Position numbers and translations under genes: made by a program | Part shown: positions 1 to 10,935 of the stretch, piece after piece | Position numbering within the stretch: position 1 is the first letter of the stretch | How the letters are laid out: each line of letters opens with the position of its first letter | Notes under the pieces: generated by a model | Database searches by the model: none | What the model was told of the DNA's origin: nothing | What the model saw: only the letters and a program-made list of their open reading frames with translations | Origin: Pegoplata infirma | Lineage: Eukaryota; Arthropoda; Insecta; Diptera; Anthomyiidae | DNA: 64,000 nt | Direction of reading: 5' to 3' | Assembly: GCA_963921195.1 (NCBI GenBank) | Contig: OY992539.1 | Location: 212,540,035-212,604,034, forward strand

Positions 1-368
1 CCAACTATTTTTAACCAAAAACCTCTAAATTTCACTAAAAAGCGCTAGAAACCGCCAAAATTAAATTTAGTGGGGAAAATATAAAATTCTCCCGCTAATT
101 TACGAAAAAAAGTGCTAAAAACCGAAAAACTTGGCATTTTTGATTGAGAAAAAAGAAAAATTAAAAAAAAAACCTCCAAATTATTTTTTCTACGAAAATT
201 TACTTTTCACTAAAAACGCGCAAGAAACCGCAAAAAAAATTTAGCGGGAAAATATAAAATTCTCCCGCTAAGTTACAAAAAAAGCGCTAAAATTCGACAA
301 ACTTGGCGTTTTCGATTGAAAAAAAAGAAAAATTGGAAAAACAGCTCTAAATTTTTCCAACTAAATTA
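1..368. repeat. Two diverged direct copies of a ~171-bp repeat
   Basis: A block carrying AAGCGCTA and the phrase TATAAAATTCTCCCGCTAA appears near position 80 and again near 250, so the unit is about 171 bp. Related GCGCTAG and CCCGCTAAA words resume at 2209-2335, beyond the insertion at 369-2206. This block therefore looks like one older repeat that was split. No coding potential is visible. The family is not identified. Confidence 0.6.
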
Positions 369-2206
369 GTGTTTGGGAATTCCCGGATTTTTCAATTTCC
401 CGGGAAACGGGAAAAAAATAATTTATTTCCCGGGATTCCCGGGAATCCCGGGAAATTTTCATTATTAATGTAAATCATAAAGAACATTAAAATTTGATTA
501 TCTTTTTTATTAAAAACAGTTTTGTTAGAGATAAACAATTAATTAAAACATAAAAAATCAAAACATAAAAATTAAAAATCCTGAAATACAATAAAACAAA
601 ACAAAAAAATATAGCAAATTTTTCCTTCACAAAAAAACGCAAAAAATAGCTAAAAATCGCAAAAAAAATTAAAACTGCGTTATTCGAGAAAAAACTAATA
701 TAGTTGGCAGTACTTTTAATATTTATTCTGGAAATGTTAATTCTAGGTTCAAATTTTTTATATTTTTTTGACAGTCTTAGCAAAATTATCATTAACCGCC
801 GTATATTTTTTGACTTTTTAAGTTTTTTCATGATATTAACATACTTTTTACACTTGGTTAGTTTTCCTATGTATATATATTTGCACTGTTCTTTCAAATA
901 GAAAAAATACAAAAAATATCAAATGTTATTATACCTGTATATAAAAAAAAGGTAAAAATTAAAGTAAAATAAACGTTTTTATGCAAAAAGATTTATTTTA
1001 CAAAATTCCCGGATTTCCCGGCCCGGGTGAAAATGAGCATGTATGTTCATATATGATGCATGTATGGATGTCCATACATGTGCATATCCGTAATTTGAGG
1101 GTACATGTACATTAATGATCATACATTGTCATACATGAATTTGTATGTACAATTTTTTTTTTCATAAAACGTCTATTAATTTAAATTTTTTCAAATATAA
1201 ATAATTTGTATTAATTTATGACACTGTTTTTTAATAAAAACCAACGAATATTTTAAAAATATACTTTATGATACTTTAGGGTAATCAAAGCTTCGAAGAA
1301 TTAACCACTTTTCGAATGAATTCACAAATAAAATACATTCGATTTTAATAGTCACTGAATACAATTATCTTTAAATATCAATATTTCTTGGAATGGATTC
1401 GATTTTTACCATTAAATCGAATTCTTGTTTACGAGAATTTTAAAAATTGAATGCATTCTTTATTTAATTTTTTTATTATTCATGAGACTTAAAAATCGAA
1501 TTTATAAAAAATTACGCATTCAATTTCATGGTCAAATGTAAAAGAAATCGAATGCGCATATTTTAAAATCAAGTGTAAAATCGTTCGATAAATTGTGATT
1601 GGGGAACGCAATCATTAAAGTTTAATTCAGAACACCAAATCTAATTAAGGAATGAAATCCTTCGCAGCTCTGATAGTAATACCGTCAAAGTGTTCGCATT
1701 TTCTTCTAAATTTGGTTGTTTACGTTAGTGCCGTTCATATTCGCCTATAGAATACAAAAATTATAATCAATCTTGATGATGTATGATCATTATTGTCCGA
1801 CCGAAAGACTTTTTCAGACTGAACCCATACATGAACTTCGTCCAATTTTGCAAAGTTTTGCCGAACCCAACCTTAAAACAAAAATGTTTTTAAGACATGT
1901 ATGCTATGCAGATGCGTAGCATATATGAAGGTGTATGACATATACCTTTCCACACATAGTTGCATACATTTACATATATGGAATATTACATTACGTGTGT
2001 ATGTTCATATATGCTCCCATATATGACATACATTTCCATATATTGTTCATGTACTATCATACAGGGTACCATGTATGATCATGTATGAACATACATGTTC
2101 ATTTTCACCCGGGGGGAAAAATTAAAAAAAATCCCGGGAATTCCCGTCAGTGTTTTCCCGGGAATTCCCGGGAAATCCGACCCGGGAATTCCCGGACCCC
2201 AAACAC
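369..2206. mobile_element. TIR DNA element with GTGTTTGGG ends and TA duplication
   Basis: The left end reads GTGTTTGGGAATTCCCGG and the right end closes with CCCAAACAC. Each end is bordered by TA (367-368 and 2207-2208). Subterminal sequence is packed with GGGAATTCCCGGG-type palindromes (369-460, 1005-1027, 2108-2196). No transposase frame is present, so it is non-autonomous. Its middle is occupied by a second inverted-repeat element. The TA duplication suggests a Tc1/mariner-type mechanism, which is inference. The reading frames at 487-912 and 704-901 are AT-rich chance frames. Confidence 0.6.
1022..2113. mobile_element. Nested inverted-repeat element, CCCGGGTGAAAATGA ends
   Basis: The left end CCCGGGTGAAAATGAGCATG is matched by the inverse complement of the right end at 2085-2113 over about 30 bp. 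Both ends then run into many CATGTATG / CATATATG palindromes (1035-1140 and 1895-2100). It sits inside the GTGTTTGGG element. The exact edge is uncertain because CCCGGG also belongs to the host element. No coding sequence was seen. Confidence 0.55.
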
Positions 2207-2208
2207 TA

Positions 2209-2335
2209 AACTAAATCCAAACAAAAAGCGCTAGATTTTCCCGCTAAAGCACCGTTCCCGCTAAAACCAATTTTCCCCCGCTAAATCTAAACAAAAAGCG
2301 CTAGATTTAGCGGGAAAACCTCCAACTTGGCAACA
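2209..2335. repeat. Continuation of the GCGCTAG / CCCGCTAAA repeat
   Basis: AAAAAGCGCTAGATTT occurs twice here together with TTTAGCGGG and CCCGCTAAA. These are the same words as in 1-366, so this is the far side of the repeat split by the 369-2206 insertion. Confidence 0.5.
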
Positions 2336-2620
2336 GTGGTAAGTCACAAAAATATTTTACAACGTATTTTTGTCACTCAAAAATATTTTTACACCAAAAA
2401 AAAAATACAATCGAAAAAAATTTTACACTCAAAAAAATTTTACACTCAAAAAAAAAAAAAAAAATAGTAAATTATTTTTTTTTTTTCAAAAATTATTTAA
2501 ATTTTTTTTTTTTTACACATAATAAAACATTTCTAATCAAAAATATTATTTTTTTCACGTTAGAAAATTAACTAACTCTTAAAAAGGGCATTGTGGGCTT
2601 TTCTACTTTTGTTAATTTTT
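2336..2620 (+). mobile_element. 3' part of a family-C DINE-like element
   Basis: The stretch starting GTCACAAAAATATTTTAC, followed by ACTC-plus-poly(A) blocks, a TTTTTTCACGTTAG segment and GGGCATTGTGG, recurs at 46980-47290 (inverted), 58190-58473 and 61880-62150. Only the 3' portion is present, ending near TTCTACTTTTGTT. It abuts the next DINE-like copy. Confidence 0.6.
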
Positions 2621-2664
2621 TTTTTTTTTCAACAAATTTTTTTCGTATTCTGAATCACGTTTTT

Positions 2665-3367
2665 TATACCCTCCAACTACAGTATGGGGGTATACTCGCT
2701 TTGACATTCCGTGTGTAACGCATTAAAATATCGGTCTAGGACCCCATAAAGTATATATATTTCTGATCAGTGATCGATTCTAAGACATTCTAGCGATGTC
2801 CGTCCGTCCGTCCGTCTGTCCGTCCGTCCGTCCGTCCGTCTGTCCGTCTGTCCGTCCGTCTGTCCGTCTGTCCGTCTGTCCGTCTGTCCGTCTGTCCGTC
2901 TGTCCGTCTGTCCGTCCGTCTGTCCGTCCGTCCGTCTGTCCGTCTGTCCGTCTGTCTGTCCGTCCGTCTGTCAGTCTGTCCGTCTGTAGTTAACACGGTG
3001 CAGTCTAAAATAAAAGAGGTAGACTCCCGACATTTGACTCGAATATGTCTTATGTTCCTAGGCAGATTAAGTTCGTAAATGAGCAAAATCGGACCAGGGG
3101 GAAAAAGTTCTCCCTTGAAGAACTAAACCAACCTCTGAAAAATATCATTTTTTTACATGATTTTTTTGTGTTTTTGTTTAACAAATGCATCATTTTTATG
3201 TTACAAGAAGTTCAAAGTGCTGCATTTGGACCCAAAGAATTAGAAAATGTCGTTTTTTGGTCCGCCCCCCTTTTATGGGCGTGAAATAATTTTTTTTTAA
3301 ATATTGATAAAATTCCTTTTCTTTATCGCAAAAAGCACAAGAATGAATTTCACTCTTACTTGTTTTT
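2665..3367 (+). mobile_element. DINE-1-like (Helentron-related) element, family A
   Basis: It starts TATACCCTCCAACTAC, has a subterminal AAAGTATATATATT and GATCAGTGATCGATTC segment, then ATGTCCGTCCG microsatellite, then a body ending CACTCTTACTTGTT. This order matches the known DINE-1/INE-1 layout of flies, and inverted relatives lie at 58517-59628. The frames at 2790-3284 are artefacts of the microsatellite and body. It encodes no replicase and would depend on proteins from elsewhere. Confidence 0.75.
2796..2985. repeat. GTCCGTCTGTC microsatellite inside the DINE-like element
   Basis: About 190 bp of alternating GTCC and GTCT tetramers. The length differs greatly among copies: about 70 bp at 8280-8355, about 55 bp at 58902-58958, about 25 bp at 59467-59491, and absent at 28310. 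It has therefore expanded or contracted independently in each copy. Confidence 0.9.
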
Positions 3368-4722
3368 ATTTTGAAACACTTTTTGTATAGAAAAAATTTT
3401 CCGATTTTTATATCTTAATCATGCTATGTCTAATTGTTCCAGTACCGAAAAATTCTTACTTTATAACATTATTAAAGTAAATGATTTATTAACAACCTGT
3501 TAACTAGATAAATAAGAAAACCCCAACATAAACACTTGCTGACATTGTAGTCCAAATATTAAACTTACTCCATTGAAACAAAAAAAAAAAATAATACAAA
3601 TATGAATCATTTATTGTTATAATAAAACCATGACTTATTTGAACTCCTAGAAACAAGAATCATGCTAAACTTCACAACTTGAAAAAAAAGGGGGAAAACA
3701 AAAATAATAATAAAAAACATGCCAATAAATACAACACGATTTCAACACCATTTTGACAAGAGGTGGTATTTTCCCATTGTTTTTTGACAGTGACATTGTT
3801 AATGATTTTTCTTATAAAACAGCAAAAAAAAACTTTAAGTTTTACAACAGCTAGTAAGTTGGAAACAATAAATATTTGTAAACATGATTAAAAACATTTT
3901 AAAAAAAGGCGTGAGGAACGCTTTTCTCGATAAGCAAATAAATCATTTTAAAATAATAATAAAAAAAATTATTGGAAATCTATAAAAAATAAGAATAAGT
4001 TATCAATATAATAATATGCATATAATTATAATAAGAAAAAATTATAAAAATAAATTCAAGAAAAAACAATTCTCAATGTATGAATAACAAATATAAATAT
4101 AAACTTGACCTAATGATATTTACAAAGGTTTTTTAAATAAACAAACCATAAAAAAATTACATTAAATTTAAAATAAAAAAAAATTATTTAAAAATCCTAA
4201 CAAGACATGGTGGCTCCAAAGCTGCAAAACAAAAAAAATCCGTCTTCCCTCTTTTATTTTATTGTAATTTAAAGAAACTCACAAAAAAAATTACATTTAT
4301 AAAGATTTGAGTATAATATTTTTTTTTTTTTTTTTATAAAAATAAAATTTTATTCAATGACTAATGTTTAAGGTCGTTTGTTGGTTGATTTTAATGAAAA
4401 AGATGATGCTATAAAAAAAAAAACTTTTTTTCTACTTACTGAAATGCTTTAAAACACGTACTTGTAAAGTCTGTTTAGTTTTGTAAGAGTGTCTGAATGA
4501 GTTTTTTTTTTTTCATTAAATATTTTTTTTATCGTTGCCGTGGTTTTTAACTGTTTAGCTGTCGCTTTATTTGACACATTTGAAGCTTTTCTGTTTTTTT
4601 TTGTACCTGCTGCAGCTGTTAAACAGGTGTTCTAAGGCAAGTAATAAAATTTATGAATATAAAATATAAATAGACTAAATGTAATTTTAGAAAAATTAAT
4701 TAAAATAATAAACTAAAAAATT
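3368..4722. other. AT-rich spacer, no gene seen
   Basis: Very AT-rich DNA with poly(A) and poly(T) runs (for example 4318-4336). I see no frame, TIR pair or array that I can support. Confidence 0.6.
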
Positions 4723-4750
4723 AAAAGTTTGTGTCTTAAGTCTTTTGTTT
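4723..4750 (+). repeat. Conserved array-edge motif, copy 1
   Basis: AAAGTTTGTGTCTTAAG followed at once by TCTTTTGTTT. Near-identical copies lie at 11377-11404, 12686-12714, 13555-13584 and, inverted, at 21153-21177. Four of the five lie against minisatellite arrays. Function is unknown; it may be part of the element that carries the arrays. Confidence 0.7.
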
Positions 4751-5701
4751 CATAAAAAAATTTCGATATGATAAATAATGATTTTTTCTATAGACAAAAT
4801 GTCTTAGATTCAGAAATTTAAAATCTAACAATAAGAACTTTTTCAAACCGAAAAATGTTTCCGCAACTGCAAATTTTTCTATTTTTCTAAGGAAAAATGT
4901 CTTACAAGGGAAGTATCTCAACCCTTATGAACCGATTTGCATGAAACGTAAAATATATATAAAAGAGACCATTCTAAGGTTAGGGTGTCTCGGCTTATCG
5001 GCCATATCGGGGATTAAATGGTTCAAAACATGGGTCAAAAAATTGTGAAAAAATCGTTTTTTGTATTTTTCAGCCATTTCTTCTTAAGAAACTATAGATG
5101 TTTACACATGAGAAGAAAGGATTTTTTAATGCCTATCCAACATTTTTCATGAAAATGTGTAAATTTTAGGGGGTAATTATATGAAGACATAGTCCTACGA
5201 TATCCATATGAATACGAAATAATCTTTATTAAATTTAAGTCGACACGTATTTTTTCTCTAGTGGATATTCCTGTTAGTTCGGGAGTTATTGAAATTTTCC
5301 CGGAGGTCCACACTGTTTCATAAGGGGACAACGAAATTTTGAAACACTGATGGCCGATAAGCCGAGACACCCCAACCTTAAAATCGTCTCTTTAATATAT
5401 ATTTTAAGTTTCAGGCAAATCGGTTCATAAGGTTTGAAATACTTCCCTTGTTAGAATATGCAAATTTCTGAAAATTTTTCTATACGAAAAATGTCTCAGA
5501 AACTGAAAATTTTTCTGTACGAAAAATGTCTCGAATCTGAGAATTTGCTATACGAAAAATGTGCCAGAATCTGAGAATTCTTCTAACAAAAAATGTGTCA
5601 GAATCTGAGAACGTTTCAACACTAAAAAAGGCTCAGAATCTGAGAGTTTTTCTATATGGAAAATGCCTCAAAATCTGGATTTTTTTAATGAAAAATATAT
5701 A
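4751..5701. repeat. Palindromic minisatellite, array 1 left part (degenerate)
   Basis: Diverged ~33-bp units of the type GAAAAATGTCTCAGAATC followed by TGAGAATTTTTCTATAC. Clear units run 5462-5700. Older ones lie at 4751-4901. The array is interrupted by the CAAGGG element and then by the 1.3-kb element at 5702. Small frames here are just readings of the repeat. Confidence 0.75.
4905..5450. mobile_element. CAAGGG-family TIR element, TTA duplication
   Basis: The ends are CAAGGGAAGTATCTCAA and the inverse complement of ATACTTCCCTTG, bordered by TTA on both sides (4902-4904, 5451-5453). The inverted ends extend about 100 bp, through ATGAACCGATTTG and GTGTCTCGGCTTATCGGCC. It is 546 bp with no transposase. 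Relatives at 16211-16812 and 54798-55389 also show 3-bp duplications (TAA, TCA). The superfamily is unassigned; a 3-bp duplication would fit PIF/Harbinger-like or CACTA-like mechanisms. Confidence 0.8.
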
Positions 5702-6995
5702 CACTCAAAAAAATACGTCAGTAAAAAAGTTTGTAAAATTGTTTGTATCCCAAGTTTACAACTTTTTTACTAAATTGTACTAAAAAAATATTTTTTTGTA
5801 ATTCGTTTTAGTAAACTCGCGTTACAAACTATTAATTTTTTACTGATTTTTTAATAATTTTTTCAGTTGATTTTTTAAAAATTTCGTATTAACTTTTCGG
5901 TTTTCTTTTCTAGAAAAGTAATGCACTAATGAAATACAAAAAGAAAATGTTATTAAAATATTTGGAAATTAAAAAGAGCATTTAAAAAAAATATATAGTT
6001 AGTTATTTTTTTATTTTAATGGTAAAACTGCGCTTTGATGAGTATGAATATGTTTATTATTTTCAATATTGAATTACACTTATTTGTCTGCTTCATTGTA
6101 ACTACTTTGTTTTCTTTCAAATAAAAACATATATAAAAAAGGGAACAAAATGCAGTAAAGAGAAGATATGCAAAATTCAAAAAAAACACCGACCTTTTTC
6201 AATTCTTTTTTCTTTCTTCTCCACTTGCGGCCCTTTTTTGTTTTACGCTATCTGCGATTTTTTTTTCTTGTGTGCAGTGTACACAAAGGGTTGATTTCTT
6301 AATACTCAGAATAGTTTTGGTAATTTTGTGTACTTTTCTTCATGCCTTTCTTTCTATTATTCAGTTGGAAAATAGCATTTAAAGTGACAACGTCGCGGAG
6401 CGGAAGAAATAAAAAAATGTACAAACAACAAAATATTACAACACAACCAAATGGTAAAGTATTTTTTGTTTAAAATTAACTCTTTTTTTAGGACAATAAA
6501 TAAAACAAAATAGAAAATGATGAAAGCAGGTAACAACTGTATATTTATGTGTTCCATTTAAATAATATCAATATAATGTATTTTTTATTCTAGAACACCA
6601 ATTTATTCAACACAATTTTCAAAGCATTTATTTTATGTGGTATGTAATTTATATTTTGTACAAAAAAAAAAATGTATTCAATATTTTCTCTTACATATTT
6701 CAGGTAAAAAATTCAAACAAAATCTGACTTGCATTGAAATACTAATGGCGACAACAAGCGCAATACGCAGTTTACATATAGTAAAAAAATACCAAAAATT
6801 TAAAATACACAATTTACAATTTTTTTACAAAAAAATTTAGTAATACTAATTTTTTTAGTGTTTTTTGAGATTACTAATTTTTGAAAACCAAAGTTTGTAA
6901 TGGTAACTGAAAAAGTTATCGGGCACAAATTGAAAACTTTATTAGTAATGGTAACAGACTTTTTTGTAAGGAATACTAACAAATTTTTATGAGTG
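5702..6995. mobile_element. 1.3-kb non-autonomous element, CACTCAAAAA ends, TA duplication
   Basis: The left end CACTCAAAAAAATACGTCAG pairs with the right end, whose complement reads CACTCATAAAAATTTG. TA borders both sides (5700-5701, 6996-6997). The minisatellite resumes directly after it. The interior is AT-rich, with no transposase that I can recognise; the frames at 6357-6840 are short and unsupported. Similar ends occur at 26489-27302 and 60837-61292. Confidence 0.75.
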
Positions 6996-6997
6996 TA

Positions 6998-8070
6998 GAA
7001 TCTGAGGCTTTTCCTGTACAAAAAATCTCTCAGAATCCGAGACATTTTCTATGCGAAAAATGTCTCTTAATCTGAGAATTTTTCTATACGAAAAATGTCA
7101 CAATATCTGAGAATTTTTCTGTATGAAAAATGTCTCAAAATCTGAGACTTTTTCTATAACAAAAATGTCTCCGAATCTGAGACTTTTTCTATAAGAAAAA
7201 TATCTCAGAATCTGAGAATTTTTCTATATGAAAAATGTGTCAGAATCAGAGAATTTTTCTATTCGAAAAAATTTTCAGAATCTGAAATTTTTCTATACGA
7301 AAAAAATCTCAGAATCTGAAAATTTATCTATAAGAAAAATGTCTCAGAATTTTTCTATAGGAAAAATGTCTCAGAATCTGAGATATTTTCTATACGAAAA
7401 ATGTCTCAGAATCTGAGAATTTTTCTCTACGAAAAATGTCTTAAGAATCTAAGAATGTTTATATACGGAAATGTCTCAGAATCTGAGAATTTTTCTATAC
7501 GAAAAATGTCTCAGAATCTGAGAATTATTCTATACGAAAAATGTCTCAGAATGTATGAATTATTCTATACAAAAAAATTTCCCAAAATCTGAGAATTTTC
7601 TGTATGAAAAATATCTCAGAATCTGAAAATTTTTCTATACGAAAAATGTGCCAGAATCTAATAGTTTTTCTATACGAAAAATCTCTCAGAATCTGAGACT
7701 TTTTCTATACGAAAACTGTCACAGAGTCTTATACTTTGTTTACACGAAAAATATCTCAGAATCCCAGACTTTTTCTTAACGAAAACTCTCAGAATTTAAG
7801 ACCTTTACTATGCGAAAAATTTAAAACATTTTCTATAGAAAAATGTCTCAGAGTCTTAGAATTTTTCTACAGCTAAAATGGATAGCCTCTACAACAGTGT
7901 AGAACAATCAACCGTTTTGTAGAAAAATGTCCTATAGGAAAAATATGAAACTTTTTCTATAAAAAAATATCTTAGAAACTGATACTTTTTCTATGCGAAA
8001 AATATCTCAGAGTCTAAGACTCCTTCTATACGAAAAATGTAGACTCTGTGAATTTTTCTCTACGAAAAAT
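6998..8070. repeat. Palindromic minisatellite, array 1 right part
   Basis: About 30 diverged units of ~33-35 bp: TCTCAGAATCTGAGA, then TTTTTCTATACGAAAAA with G or TG linkers. Identity between neighbours is visibly lower than in the arrays at 12.8 and 21.2 kb, so this one appears older. The small plus-strand frames at 7228-7592 and 7993-8178 are repeat readings, not genes. Confidence 0.85.
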
Positions 8071-8110
8071 AAGCCAAGACATCCCGGCAAAAAAATCTTC
8101 TCTTATATAA

Positions 8111-10784
8111 GGGGCATTCCATGTCAAATCGGACACTTTATTTTTATACCCTACACCACACTGTGGTACAGGGTATAATGAGTTTGTGCTGATGTTTGTA
8201 ACTACCCGAAATATTGGTCCTAGACCCACCTTTAAGTATACCGATCGACTCAGAATCACTTTTTGAGTCGATTTAGCGATGTCCGTCCGTCCGTCCGTCC
8301 GTCTGTCCGTCCGTCCGTCCGTCCGTCCGTCTGTCTGTCTGTCTGTCTGTCTGTCCATGTAAACGGTGTAAACACGATACAGGTCGCAATTTTTAATCAA
8401 TTGACTTGAAATTTGAAACTTAAGTCTCTCTTGGCCCAAGGACAAAGCCTATTGAAATTGGAAAAAATCGGTCCATATTTAGACCTAGCCCCCATACAAA
8501 GGTCCTCTTTAGTTTTGGCTCAAATGACTCTAATAACCGTATTATAGAAGGTATCGCTTTGAAATTTGGATGGTAAACATGTTTTGTCTTCACATATCAT
8601 CATTCCGAATTTCAAAGAAATCGGACCAGTTCTTCTTGTAGCCCCCATACAAACCACCTTCCCGATGTTCACATAAATGTCTCAAATTTCATGAAAATAG
8701 AAAATATTTAATTAAAATTTTGTTTGTGTATGTTAAACGCGTACTTAAATAACCTTATCAAACCTGATAATCATCGGACCAGTTTTGGACTCAGGCCCCT
8801 TGTGAAAATTTCGCCCGATATTCAGTTAAAGCGGTTTATTGTCAACAAATAGAAGCCTATTTCACTCAAATTTGATTTGTGAGTGTTTTCTTCACTTATT
8901 AAAGGTTTTACAACATATAGATCTAATCGATCCATGGGACCCATTTTCCGGGAAACCTTGGTGTAGGGTATTATATGGTCGGTCTTGACCGACTATAATT
9001 TTCTTACTTGTTTTTTTTAGATTTTCCCAATTTGTTTACAGTTTTTAGTACCCTTAAAAAACTCCTTTGTGGTAAATTTTCAGATTTTTTTGATGACCCG
9101 TTAAAAAGATATCGAATTTTTATAAATTGGTAGTTTGTTCCTTTACTCAAACTTCTTTTACTCGTAACTTTTTCAATAATGGTCCAAATTTCAAATTGTT
9201 TTTCTTCAAAATTTTAGTATTTTTACGTGCTTTTAAAGAAAATCCCACAAAATTTGTAAAAGCTCCTTGTATGCGATTTTAAAGTTTAAAAATTTAAATC
9301 TCGTTTTTGAAAATGTTTGTACTCTTCGATTTTTTTAAATTTTTTTGTGTAAAACTTCTATCGATTCTACAAATTTTTTGCCCAGGAGGATCGTGGGATA
9401 ACGATTATTACTATTTTTTAAAAATTTTTGAAAATTTATAGTAATTTTCCAATCTTAAAATCATTTATACTGCTCCAATGGTGCGTCATAAAGGGGTCAT
9501 TTATAGGACAGACCCCCATTAATTTTTACGTCTTAACATTTCTTTAAAACAAACTAATACCCTATCTACAATTTCTAAGGAGCCCCTACTAAAAACGTCA
9601 TTTTTTAAACTTTGCTCCAAAAGCTCAAACTTCCCTAATAGTGCCCTTAGAGCAACAAAATATATAACCGACCCGCAATATTTTTTTAGTCCAAACATTT
9701 TCTCTGAACACACCTACCCTCTATTTCTAATTGTTAAGGCGGTCCCCATACAATTTTTTTTAATTTTTGTAAATTTGTTTTATTTGTTCAGGTTCTACCG
9801 GTCCAATGGTGCGTCCGAGAGGGGTCATTAGTGAGACGGACCCCCATTTATTTTTACCCTACAACATTTTTTTAAAACATACCTACGCCCTATCTCCACT
9901 CCCTAAGTAGGCTCCCATACAAAGTTACATTTTTATAAAATTTGCTCCAACTGTTATTTGAATGGGAGCCTACTTAGGGAGTGGAGATAGGGCGTAGGTA
10001 TGTTTTAAAAAAATGTTGTAGAGTAAAAATAAATGGGGGTCGGTCTCACTAATGACCCCTCTCGGACGCACCATTGGACCGATAGAAGCTGATTAAATAA
10101 AACAAATTTACAAAAAATAAAAAAAATTGTATCGGGGACCGCCTTAACAATTAGAGATAGAGGGTAGGTATGTTCAGAGAAAATGTTTGGACTAAAAAAA
10201 TATTGTGGGTAGGTCATACATTTTGTTGTTCTTAGGGCACTTGTAGGGCAGTTAGAGCGGTTGGAGCAAATTTAAAAAAATTTCGTTTTGTGTGGGAGCC
10301 CCCTTAGATATTGGAGATAGGGTATTAGTTAACATTTCCAAAAAAATGTTAAGACGTAAAAATTAATGGGGGTCGGTCTTATAAATGATCCCTCTATGAC
10401 GCACCATTGGAGCAGTAAAAAATGGTTTTAAGATTGGAAAATTACAATAAAATTTTTTAAAAAAATTTTAAAAAATAGTAATAATCGTTATTCACGATCC
10501 TCCTGGGCAAAAAATTTGTAGAATTTTAGAAGCACGTAAAAATACCAAAATTTTGAAAAAAAATTTAAATTTGGACCATTATTGAAGAAGTTATGAGTAA
10601 AAGAGTTTGAGTAAAGGAACAAACTGCCAATTTTTAAAAATTCGATGTCTTGTTAACGGGTCATTAAAAAAAAACTGAAAATTTACCACGATGGAGTTTT
10701 CGAAGGGTACTAAAAACTGTAAACAAATTGGGAAAATCTAAAAAAAAAAAATTTAAAAGTGTCCGATTTGACATGGAATGCCCC
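8111..10784. mobile_element. Large foldback element, GGGGCATTCCATG ends
   Basis: The left end GGGGCATTCCATGTCAAATC is the inverse complement of the right end at 10755-10784. The two arms pair across a centre near 9940: CTAAGTAGGCTCCCAT at 9903-9918 faces its complement at 9962-9977, and GGTGCGTC at about 9480 faces its complement at about 10400. The left arm is longer because it holds a DINE-like insertion and ~120 bp near 9240-9365 that the right arm lacks. Frames at 9519-9713 and 10005-10217 are mirror readings of the arms. The family recurs at 62900-64000. Confidence 0.8.
8145..9012 (+). mobile_element. DINE-1-like element, family B
   Basis: It begins TATACCCTACACCACACTG with a complementary GTGGTACAGGGTATA, forming a 5' hairpin. 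A GTCC/GTCT microsatellite follows at 8279-8355. Near the 3' end a perfect hairpin, GTCGGTCTTGACCGAC (8978-8993), precedes TTCTTACTTGTT. This is the expected DINE/Helentron-like arrangement. It is inserted in the left arm of the foldback element. No replicase is encoded. Confidence 0.8.
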
Positions 10785-10836
10785 ATATATTTTTTAAAAT
10801 TTGGGCAAATCGGTTGAGGTACTTTCCTTGTGAGAC

Positions 10837-10935
10837 TTTTTTATAGGAAAAGTATCTTAGATTCTGATACTATTTCAGATTTCGAAACTTTTTCTGTAGA
10901 AAATATGTGTGATTATCTCAGAATCTGCGAATTTT
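10837..10935. repeat. Remnant of palindromic minisatellite
   Basis: A few diverged units (GAGACTTTTTTATAGG, TATCTTAGATTCTGATAC, ATCTCAGAATCTGCG). They continue array 1 after the nested insertions. Confidence 0.55.

Larger units (their letters stand above)
8071..10836. mobile_element. Split fragment of a CAAGGG-family element
   Basis: Sequence 8071-8110 (AAGCCAAGACATCCC, then TCTTCTCTTATATA) matches the right part of the 4905-5450 element around 5358-5395. Its continuation, ending TACTTTCCTTG, follows at 10785-10836. The 2.7-kb foldback element lies between the two parts, so it inserted into this fragment. Confidence 0.65.

Noticed and set aside
2790..3086. Long Thr/Asp/Arg/Gly-rich and Ser/Val/Pro-rich frames over the GTCC/GTCT repeat
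   Set aside because: Tetramer repeats with no stop codon give open frames in several frames on both strands.
9962..10217. Possible gene in the right arm of the foldback element
   Set aside because: The frame mirrors non-coding left-arm sequence and has no domain.
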